Below, piece by piece: positions 1 to 5,745 of a stretch of DNA of 7,249 bases (positions are counted from its first letter, which is position 1; every line of letters starts with the position of its first letter). Both the position numbers and the translations under genes were made by a program. Under the pieces are notes generated by a model that worked only from the letters and a program-made list of their open reading frames with translations, made no database searches and was not told the DNA's origin. Origin of the DNA: Lentisphaeria bacterium (lineage in GTDB: Bacteria; Verrucomicrobiota; Lentisphaeria; Victivallales; UBA1829); NCBI GenBank assembly GCA_017623265.1, contig JAGAPM010000159.1, positions 1 through 7,249 of the forward strand, given 5' to 3'.

Positions 1-928
1 CCCGGCTGATCCGGTTGTTCAGATCCTTTTGGACTGCTTCATTGAACGGTGTCATGTGGAACGGATCGTCCACCCAGAGAAAAATATGAGTCGCACACAA
101 ACCGGTTTCCGGGCCGTCCATGATCCCGGCGTAGTCGCCAAGCGCAAAAAGTTCGCAGGCGTCCTCCAGATTCATGAAGATCACATTCCGGTCAAAATCG
201 TACTTTTCGAATGTATAAAGACCGCTGATCCGGTACTCTGAGGGCATATACATTTCTGCATCTTCATTTTGTACAAATCTGCCGTTAGGATCCCGCTTGA
301 CCAGACTCATCAAGCGGTTCTGACTGTGCAGTACAACTTTATCGCCCGCCTGAAGATTGAATTCCTCCGCCATGGCAGTACTGATCATGATCTCATTCTT
401 TTTCAATGAAAATTTTCCGGCATTGCGTGAGGGACCGGCTGCTTTCGCTGTCAGTTCCTGTGCTTTTGTCGCTGCTTCCGGGAGGGGGAACGATTTTGTG
501 GCATCGCCCGGCGGAAAATCGGTTTTGCCGTCTTCCGGGGGATCGAATGCCAGAAGAAGCTTCGGTTCACAGCTTTGTCCCACCTGAAGCAGCACAGGGG
601 ATTTCAGAACTGCAGCCGCATTTTTTGCACCTTGTTTTTTCAACATGGCAAGCAGGTCGCCTGCTTCCGACTGGACAAAATACGGCGTGACACCATCCGG
701 ATGCAGTGCTGATTTTGTCAAACCCTTCCGGATCTGTCCATGGGCCCCGGTTTCAAGCAGTTTCGACTTCAGATGATCCGTAAATCCTGTCATTACGGCG
801 ATTACCACGATCAGCACGCTCACGCCGAGTGCGACCCCGATCACGCTGATCAAGGTGATCACGCTCACTGCACTGCGTTTGGGTTTGAAGTAACGCCACG
901 CTAAAAATAATTCCGTTAAAAATTGCAT
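1..928 (-). CDS. LolC/LolE-type ABC transporter permease, N-terminal part
   Basis: This reading frame is open from an ATG at 928 to the left edge, giving 309 residues without a stop; the C-terminus is outside the window. Residues 9-49 match the LolC/LolE signature: an LAWRYF-type amphipathic start, a basic KPKR stretch, then one membrane segment (about 21-45) with VSVITLISVIGVALGVSVL and ending VMTGF. The rest is the periplasmic MacB/FtsX-like domain, including an LAFDP segment and an EEFNLQAGDKV segment that match family positions. Known members pair with the LolD ATPase to pass lipoproteins from the inner membrane to LolA. A lolD-like gene would be expected to the left. The start is supported by GGAG 4 nt upstream and a promoter at 963-991. 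Odd: residues about 131-172 are rich in Pro, Ala and Lys and look inserted. LolC versus LolE cannot be decided, and a related FtsX-family permease is possible. Confidence 0.88.
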   Translation of the reverse strand, partial: MQFLTELFLAWRYFKPKRSAVSVITLISVIGVALGVSVLIVVIAVMTGFTDHLKSKLLETGAHGQIRKGLTKSALHPDGVTPYFVQSEAGDLLAMLKKQGAKNAAAVLKSPVLLQVGQSCEPKLLLAFDPPEDGKTDFPPGDATKSFPLPEAATKAQELTAKAAGPSRNAGKFSLKKNEIMISTAMAEEFNLQAGDKVVLHSQNRLMSLVKRDPNGRFVQNEDAEMYMPSEYRISGLYTFEKYDFDRNVIFMNLEDACELFALGDYAGIMDGPETGLCATHIFLWVDDPFHMTPFNEAVQKDLNNRISR

Positions 929-962
929 AAAACTCCGATCCTGTTTTCTATGATCACTTCCT

Positions 963-991
963 AATATAGCACAGGAAAAACAATTTTCCAA
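963..991 (-). promoter_or_regulatory. Promoter of the Lol-type permease gene
   Basis: On the minus strand there is TTGGAA (991-986), a 17-base spacer, then TATATT (968-963). A TG one base before the -10 makes it an extended -10 element. Transcription would start about 30 bases ahead of the permease ATG. The prediction rests on consensus match only. Confidence 0.6.
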
Positions 992-999
992 AAAAACAG

Positions 1000-1028
1000 T
1001 TGCATTTTTTCTTTTTTTGTATTATATT
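1000..1028 (+). promoter_or_regulatory. Promoter of the secreted SGNH esterase gene
   Basis: TTGCAT (1000-1005), a 17-base spacer consisting largely of T, then TATATT (1023-1028). It lies back to back with the divergent permease promoter; the two -35 boxes are only 8 bases apart, so one regulator could affect both. The leader would be about 65 nt. AGGAG at 1083-1087 is the likely ribosome binding site, with a rather long 12-nt spacing to the ATG. Confidence 0.6.
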
Positions 1029-1099
1029 GTTGATAAAATGAAATCTTTTGCAAGAAAAATACACAGATCCGGAAAATAAATCAGGAGAATGACCATATT

Positions 1100-2968
1100 A
1101 TGAAAAAATTTTTATTGTTGTTGATGATGTCTATCGCATTTACAACGATTGCCGCCGCAGAATATCAGGCGGAATGGATTGAACCGCTTTCCAGTCGGAA
1201 ACAGGCAACACCGCAGGTGCTGCTTCCCGCTGATCCCGAAACGGATGCAAAAAAGCTCCGTCGTACCGCTTTTTATGCGGACTGCAACGAGTACGGGATC
1301 ATGTTCACCATCCAGCTGGATGAAAACGATGCAAAAGCACGGAATGAAGTGGAAGTCTTATTCGCCCCGGACGGATGCTCTTCCTATTATCAGTTTTACG
1401 GGTTTCCCTTCGAAAAAAATATGACCAATTATCCCTATGGCATGTACAACCGCCTCCATCCCCGTCTCCAGCGGAAAAACTGGCAGATATCATACCAGAT
1501 GACACCCGCCGGGATGACCCTCCGGATCCTGGTAGACTGGAAAGATTTTGCCCGGTTCGTCAATACGAAAAAGTGGAAGGTCGGAATCTTCCGCAGCCGG
1601 AATTATCAGAGTCAGCTCTGGCAGGGGAAACTGCATCAACCCGCCACATGGGGAACGGTCGTTTTCCCGGAATTCACTCCAGAGCAGAAGGAGGCGATCG
1701 CAAAACGGATCGTGATGGATTTCGCCATGGATGAGAACCATTTCAAATTTGATCCCGCCCGTTACAACAACAGAACTTTCGCCGATTGGCGCAACTCCGC
1801 AAAACAACAGCTCGCCGGTATGCTCAAGGATGATCAAATGACCTGGAGCAAAAAACTGGATGCTGCACTGGACTTGATGGAGACACGCCGTTTTATTGAT
1901 AATCCCCCGTACAGCAATGATCCGAAAAAGCCTGCATGGACTTTCTTCAAAGGTAACGAAATTCAGAAAGAGATCGACTGGCGCGGCCCCTTCCAGTTCA
2001 ACGCAAAAGAAAATGTGACCCGCTCTGTCTGCTACACCGCTCCCACTGATTCCGAAGGCGAAATTTGGATCACAAACTTTGTAGACTACACGAAAAACGA
2101 AAAAGTCCAGTGGCGTGTGGAACGGAACGGAAAAACGCTTTTCGCAGGAAACAGCTCCATGCAGCCTGTTCATGTGAAGATCGGCGCCATGAAGAAAGGC
2201 GATTCCTTCCAAGTCGTTTACGAGCCGAATGGAACCTCATACAAGCCCGAAGTCCGATTCGCTGTGGAAGATCTCAAACACGGCATGAACCCCGGAATTG
2301 CTGTCTGCACCGATCGCCCCGGCGCTTATGAACCCGCTCCGAAACGGAATCCGGACGGAACCACCGAAACAGGCTATGAATCCCGGATCGTCGGTCATCT
2401 GAACACGATTCAGAGTATGTGCAAAAAAGGAACGCCGCCCCGGATCTTCTTCCTCGGCGATTCCATTACGGATGGTCTGCGCGGAAAAGGCTGGAAGATG
2501 ATCGAACACCTGCGCCCCGTCAATCTGGGGATCAGCGGCGACTGGACCCAGAATGTGCGCTGGCGTCTGGATCAGGGTATCTTTGATGAATGTAAGCCCG
2601 AACTCGTGGTCCTGATGATCGGAACCAACAACGGCAGATACTCCATTGAAGAAGTGGCAAAGGGCAATAAAATGATCATTGACCGGATCCACGAACTTTC
2701 GCCGGATACGAAGATCCTCCACCTCGGAATCTTCCCCAGAGGGCATACTTTCCCCCCGGGATGCCGTCTGGATAAGATCAATGACATCCTCAAGACCTAT
2801 GCGGATAACGAAAAGATCTTTTACATGGACCTCGCTCATGTCTTTATCGACAAGGACCGCAATGTCCGTAAAGATCTGCTGCCGGACCGTCTCCACCCCG
2901 GTTCTGCGGGGAATGTCGCCTGGATGACTGCGATCCTGCCCACGCTGGAAAAACTTCTCGGCGAATAA
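1100..2968 (+). CDS. Secreted SGNH/GDSL hydrolase with N-terminal CBM9-like domain
   Basis: A 622-residue protein with a Sec signal peptide at residues 1-20 (two Lys, a Leu-rich core, ending AAA before EYQ); no lipobox is seen, so it is probably periplasmic or secreted. Residues about 55-190 resemble family-9 carbohydrate-binding-like domains of bacterial secreted enzymes (pattern LVDWKDF, W-VGIFRS, WG-VVF). Residues about 195-400 are unassigned, with a beta-rich second half. From about 445 to the end is an SGNH hydrolase domain: FLGDSIT with Ser455, NLGISGD with Gly477, GTNN with Asn510, and DRLHP with Asp596 and His599. The layout and spacing strongly resemble PAF-acetylhydrolase Ib alpha subunits. 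The likely reaction is hydrolysis of acetyl or other acyl esters, probably on a glycan given the N-terminal domain (inference). The ATG at 1100 is chosen because it yields the signal peptide. It converges on the minus-strand operon across a shared terminator. Confidence 0.87.
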   Translation: MKKFLLLLMMSIAFTTIAAAEYQAEWIEPLSSRKQATPQVLLPADPETDAKKLRRTAFYADCNEYGIMFTIQLDENDAKARNEVEVLFAPDGCSSYYQFYGFPFEKNMTNYPYGMYNRLHPRLQRKNWQISYQMTPAGMTLRILVDWKDFARFVNTKKWKVGIFRSRNYQSQLWQGKLHQPATWGTVVFPEFTPEQKEAIAKRIVMDFAMDENHFKFDPARYNNRTFADWRNSAKQQLAGMLKDDQMTWSKKLDAALDLMETRRFIDNPPYSNDPKKPAWTFFKGNEIQKEIDWRGPFQFNAKENVTRSVCYTAPTDSEGEIWITNFVDYTKNEKVQWRVERNGKTLFAGNSSMQPVHVKIGAMKKGDSFQVVYEPNGTSYKPEVRFAVEDLKHGMNPGIAVCTDRPGAYEPAPKRNPDGTTETGYESRIVGHLNTIQSMCKKGTPPRIFFLGDSITDGLRGKGWKMIEHLRPVNLGISGDWTQNVRWRLDQGIFDECKPELVVLMIGTNNGRYSIEEVAKGNKMIIDRIHELSPDTKILHLGIFPRGHTFPPGCRLDKINDILKTYADNEKIFYMDLAHVFIDKDRNVRKDLLPDRLHPGSAGNVAWMTAILPTLEKLLGE

Positions 2969-2975
2969 TTGCCGC

Positions 2976-3014
2976 AAAAAAAAGCGAAGTCCGGTTTTTG
3001 TACCGCACTTCGCT
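2976..3014 (-). terminator. Rho-independent terminator between convergent genes
   Basis: The 8-bp stem 2983-2990/3007-3014 (AGCGAAGT/ACTTCGCT) is followed by one C-C mismatch, a 4-bp stem 2992-2995/3002-3005 and a 6-base loop. On the minus strand it runs directly into eight T (2983-2976), so it best fits the end of the GH/oxidoreductase operon. On the plus strand only a short ATTTT follows, so termination of the esterase transcript here is possible but weaker. It lies 8 nt after the esterase stop and 27 nt after the oxidoreductase stop. Confidence 0.88.
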
Positions 3015-3040
3015 GAATTTTGTTGAAATCGGGAAAAATC

Positions 3041-4141
3041 TTATTCCTTATCCCATGGATACCGGATCGAAACGATCTCTCCGCCTTTTTCGGCAGATTC
3101 CGCAGCAAAAAGTCCCGGCAGCGACATCCGGATCCCGTCACGCATGGTAATAACTTTCTCCAGATTGCCGGTGCGCAACGCTTCAAAGAAGTCGTGGTAC
3201 AACATGAAGTCGGCACCGCCGTGACCGGCACCGTTGGATGCAGCGGCAAAGTCCGGACGGGTCATGCCGATCGGCAGTTCGGTCAGATTGGTCGCCCCGT
3301 AAAGTTTTTTGCTGTTGAACATGGTGCGGGCGGGATAATGTCCCCGTTCGGAGAGATGTTCAAAATAACCTTCTGTACCGAAGACACGATAGGAATGATG
3401 TCCGCACTTCGCCTCATTGATGAAACTGGCGGTGAAACGGACAACCACATTCTCCGGCGTGGTGAAATGGGCTGTCATCAGGTCGTTCTGTCCTTCTTCT
3501 CCTACGATCTGGGGACCGGTGGAGACGCAGGAAACTTTCCGCAGTTCGTCATCCGGCAACAGACGCAGCAACGGTCCGAGGGAATGAGTACAGTACCGGA
3601 TGGGCATTCCCTTCCGACGCCAGGGCGTTTCATCCCACAGATAGCGGACATCATGGATATATTCCGCTTCCAGATAAAACGGCTTACCCAGAAGCCCCTG
3701 TTTGTAAAGATCGTATGCCGCTTCGATAAAGCCCCATTCATTGGGATTGGCGCCGGTCATAAGGATTGCTTTGCTTTTTTTGCCAACTTCCCAGAGCATT
3801 TCCGCTTCTTCATAACTGCGGACCAGCGGGATGTCCGAGAGAACGTTGATATTGTGTTCCAGACCCTCTGCACAGAATTTTGTATGAATATGCGCCGGCG
3901 TTTCCACCAGGAGAACATCGATCTGTTCTTTGCGCAGCATCGTGTCAAAATCTTCGTAAAAGCGGGTTTCGGGGAATGTCTCCGCCATCGGCTTCTGACC
4001 GCGTTGAGACTTGTACCAAAGATCAGGATTGATGTCGCATGCGGCAACGGGAATGATCTTTTCTGCTGCCTTGCAGCCTGCCTCAAACATATAACGTCCG
4101 CGGTGACCTGCACCCACCAACGCAAAACGGATTTCCTGCAT
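3041..4141 (-). CDS. Gfo/Idh/MocA-family oxidoreductase (GH109-like features)
   Basis: A 366-residue cytoplasmic protein with an N-terminal Rossmann domain (about 1-125): GAGHRG with Gly10, Gly12 and Gly15, and an acidic Asp36 after the second strand (CDINP), which fits binding of NAD(H). The C-terminal alpha/beta domain contains WRRKG, CTHSLGPLL with His186, and GHGG at 306-309 followed by an EALRTG helix. The CTHSLGP and GHGG patterns recall NAD-dependent GH109-type glycosidases and their relatives, so either sugar oxidation or redox-assisted glycoside cleavage is possible. The usual EKP motif is replaced by SDIP (102-105). The ATG at 4141 is preferred over a TTG 15 bases upstream, because AGGAAA sits 5-7 nt before the ATG. 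It is the second gene after the GH39-like gene, 73 nt downstream on the same strand, and a strong terminator follows. The substrate cannot be read from sequence. Confidence 0.87.
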   Translation of the reverse strand: MQEIRFALVGAGHRGRYMFEAGCKAAEKIIPVAACDINPDLWYKSQRGQKPMAETFPETRFYEDFDTMLRKEQIDVLLVETPAHIHTKFCAEGLEHNINVLSDIPLVRSYEEAEMLWEVGKKSKAILMTGANPNEWGFIEAAYDLYKQGLLGKPFYLEAEYIHDVRYLWDETPWRRKGMPIRYCTHSLGPLLRLLPDDELRKVSCVSTGPQIVGEEGQNDLMTAHFTTPENVVVRFTASFINEAKCGHHSYRVFGTEGYFEHLSERGHYPARTMFNSKKLYGATNLTELPIGMTRPDFAAASNGAGHGGADFMLYHDFFEALRTGNLEKVITMRDGIRMSLPGLFAAESAEKGGEIVSIRYPWDKE

Positions 4142-4146
4142 AATTG

Positions 4147-4152
4147 TTTCCT
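4147..4152 (-). promoter_or_regulatory. Ribosome binding site deciding the oxidoreductase start
   Basis: AGGAAA on the minus strand ends 5 bases before the ATG at 4141. It would lie inside the coding region if the upstream TTG at 4156 were used, which argues for the ATG. Confidence 0.55.
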
Positions 4153-4171
4153 GCAATTTGATTTGTCGTAT

Positions 4172-4200
4172 GGGGTCCGATCGGGGAAACGCCGGACCTC
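4172..4200 (-). other. Intercistronic hairpin in the GH39-oxidoreductase operon
   Basis: A perfect 6-bp inverted repeat GGTCCG (4174-4179)/CGGACC (4193-4198) encloses 13 bases in the 73-nt gap between the two minus-strand genes. One more G-C pair is possible beyond a mismatch. No T tract follows on the minus strand, so it is not an obvious terminator. An mRNA-processing or stability element, or partial attenuation, is possible; chance cannot be excluded. Confidence 0.35.
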
Positions 4201-4214
4201 TATAACTTATTTTT

Positions 4215-5546
4215 TCATTCTTCCGTGAGCAGATACAGCACGGACTGACCTTCCGGTGCGCCTTCCAGCACGATTTTGCCGTTGGCGCCGACCTTCACCG
4301 TGCTTTCCAGATCATTGTTTTCCAAGTCGGTCTTCCGGACTTTGAAGGTAACGCCTTTGGCATCCTTCAGACTCAATTCCAGTTTGTCTGCGCCGTTTTT
4401 GAAGCTGGAAACGAGAAGCGCCCGTTTGCCTTCCGCATTCTTCCCGGCGAGAACCTGCAGATTCAGGTCTTCGGTACTGCTCTTGACCCGGTTTTCGTAG
4501 TGGGCAACTTCAGCGAATGCCTTGAGAGCATAATAGTTTTTATTTCTTCCTCTCAGCCCCCAGGCGCCCCAGGCGTTGCCCAGGTTGCCGATCGTGTAGA
4601 AATAGCCCATGGTCAGGGCGGTATCCTGCCAGACCGTCAGGGTGGCAGTGGCGTATGCCGCGCTGTTGATCCCGCCGAGACCGTCGATCATGTCGGTGTC
4701 GCTTTTTCCGCCGAAGCCGAACCAGTAGTGCCATTCGTTCAAATGCAGTTCGGCATCCTTGTAGCCGTACTGATCCACCATGGCACGCACTTCATCCGGA
4801 TTCTTCACATGAATATCCAATGTCTGACCGTACTTATGCCAGGAGAAGAAGTCCAGCGGCACATTGTGATCCCGGCAGTAGGCGAGAAATTCATGACTCT
4901 TTGCATATCCTGCGGGGTTGCTTCCGCCCGGATCGCACCATGCCAGCACGGGACCGCCCACTTTCACGTTCGGGAAACGGGCTTTGATCTTTTTGGCGGC
5001 AACTTCATACATCTTGCAGTATTCGTGCATACTGGCGTTCCACATCTGCTTGGTGACGTCCGGCTCGTTCCAGATCTCCCAGTATTTGATGTTCCAGTTG
5101 TGACCGTCCGCCCAGCCTTCATTGTAGTGACGGATGATGTTGATGCAGATATCCGCCCACTTGTCGTAATCTTCCGGAGGATAAGCATAATAGTTGTTCA
5201 GCGTATGCTCAATACTGATCCCCAGACGGAAGAAAATATCGCTCCCGGCTGCACGGGTGGCGCGCAGGTAATCGTCGGTCTGACGGAAGTAGTAGTTATC
5301 CGGGTTCTGGGCATCGGCTTTCCAGTTCCCGAAAATCTGATGAATGTCAACAAGACGCATCCCCGGATTGCTCAACGGGCAGTCGTGCATGCGGGTGATC
5401 GGCACTTCCAGCGTGCGGAATTCATCCACCAACTTGTCATTGTTAAAATTGCCATGGATGAGCGCCGGACCGAGATTCCCGCCGTTCAAACGCCGGATCT
5501 TTCCATTTCCTTTGGAAAAATCCACTTTCGCTTTGATCGTTTTCAT
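4215..5546 (-). CDS. GH39-like glycoside hydrolase (clan GH-A)
   Basis: A 443-residue protein without signal peptide or membrane segment, so probably cytoplasmic. Residues about 15-350 form a (beta/alpha)8 barrel. Hallmarks are EIWNEPD with the likely acid/base Glu161, preceded by an N-terminal NLGPALIHG loop, and LHLNEWHYW with the likely nucleophile Glu271. The DFFSWHKYG strand (232-240) sits where GH39 and related enzymes have a substrate-binding His and Tyr. The tail from about 355 is beta-rich, as in GH39 beta-xylosidases and alpha-iduronidases. Retaining cleavage of a xyloside, iduronide or similar sugar is plausible, but the substrate is unknown; GH30, GH51 or another GH-A family is a less likely alternative. 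The ATG at 5546 is chosen, 10 nt after AAGGAG; an in-frame TTG at 5552 would add two residues. It is the first gene of a two-gene operon and divergent from the ceramidase-like gene. Confidence 0.85.
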   Translation of the reverse strand: MKTIKAKVDFSKGNGKIRRLNGGNLGPALIHGNFNNDKLVDEFRTLEVPITRMHDCPLSNPGMRLVDIHQIFGNWKADAQNPDNYYFRQTDDYLRATRAAGSDIFFRLGISIEHTLNNYYAYPPEDYDKWADICINIIRHYNEGWADGHNWNIKYWEIWNEPDVTKQMWNASMHEYCKMYEVAAKKIKARFPNVKVGGPVLAWCDPGGSNPAGYAKSHEFLAYCRDHNVPLDFFSWHKYGQTLDIHVKNPDEVRAMVDQYGYKDAELHLNEWHYWFGFGGKSDTDMIDGLGGINSAAYATATLTVWQDTALTMGYFYTIGNLGNAWGAWGLRGRNKNYYALKAFAEVAHYENRVKSSTEDLNLQVLAGKNAEGKRALLVSSFKNGADKLELSLKDAKGVTFKVRKTDLENNDLESTVKVGANGKIVLEGAPEGQSVLYLLTEE

Positions 5547-5556
5547 CTTCAAACTT

Positions 5557-5562
5557 CTCCTT
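5557..5562 (-). promoter_or_regulatory. Ribosome binding site of the GH39-like gene
   Basis: AAGGAG on the minus strand lies 10 bases before the ATG at 5546 and 4 bases before a TTG at 5552. It is a strong Shine-Dalgarno match, and both starts are physically possible. Confidence 0.65.
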
Positions 5563-5583
5563 ATGGTTCAGGTTCGCTCTTTT

Positions 5584-5612
5584 AAGATAAATCCACCCCC
5601 GATAAAAAACAA
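5584..5612 (-). promoter_or_regulatory. Possible promoter of the GH39-oxidoreductase operon
   Basis: On the minus strand, TTGTTT (5612-5607), a 17-base spacer and TATCTT (5589-5584). The match is imperfect, as expected for an activator-dependent promoter. Other weak combinations exist nearby, such as a TTGACA at 5638-5633 with no good -10, so the exact promoter is uncertain. Confidence 0.3.
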
Positions 5613-5621
5613 GTAAAAAAT

Positions 5622-5650
5622 CTGCCAAACAATGTCAAAAGCCTGCCAAT
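5622..5650. promoter_or_regulatory. Three phased TGYCAAW repeats, candidate operator
   Basis: TGCCAAA (5623), TGTCAAA (5633) and TGCCAAT (5644) lie in direct orientation at 10- and 11-base steps, so all face one side of the helix. The outer two share the 7-mer CTGCCAA exactly 21 bases apart. They sit 10 bases upstream of the proposed GH39 -35 box and 30 bases upstream of the ceramidase-like -35 box. The layout would suit an AraC-type activator or another direct-repeat binder. No regulator gene is present in the window. Confidence 0.4.
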
Positions 5651-5679
5651 TTTTTCAGCACTTTTCTTTTTTGTACCTC

Positions 5680-5707
5680 TTGCAATACTTTTTTTGCGTG
5701 ATAAAGT
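5680..5707 (+). promoter_or_regulatory. Promoter of the ceramidase-like gene
   Basis: TTGCAA (5680-5685), a 16-base T-rich spacer, then TAAAGT (5702-5707), with TG one base before the -10 giving an extended -10. The start of transcription would be near 5714, leaving a leader of about 30 nt. This supports translation from 5746 and argues against a start at 5632. Confidence 0.5.
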
Positions 5708-5731
5708 ACTCTGACAACTCCAAATTTTTGA

Positions 5732-5736
5732 AAGGA
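5732..5736 (+). promoter_or_regulatory. Ribosome binding site of the ceramidase-like gene
   Basis: AAGGA lies 9 bases before the ATG at 5746. It selects this start over the in-frame ATG at 5632, which lies upstream of the predicted promoter. Confidence 0.6.
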
Positions 5737-5745
5737 ATTTGCCTT

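Noticed and set aside
357..690. Two short plus-strand frames near the left end
   Set aside because: They lie antisense to the LolC/E-type permease, which is open across the whole segment and has family-specific residues.
3020..4228. 402-codon plus-strand open frame
   Set aside because: Codon-aligned shadow of the Gfo/Idh/MocA gene; it also runs across that gene's start region and the intercistronic gap.
4500..5585. 361-codon plus-strand open frame
   Set aside because: Codon-aligned shadow of the GH39-like gene, whose catalytic motifs are unmistakable.
5632..5745. Upstream in-frame ATG giving the ceramidase-like protein a hydrophobic 38-residue leader
   Set aside because: The stretch is AT-rich, contains the predicted promoter and lacks a ribosome binding site. 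The leader is rich in aromatic residues and does not look like a signal peptide. The ATG at 5746 has AAGGA at good spacing and begins the conserved domain.
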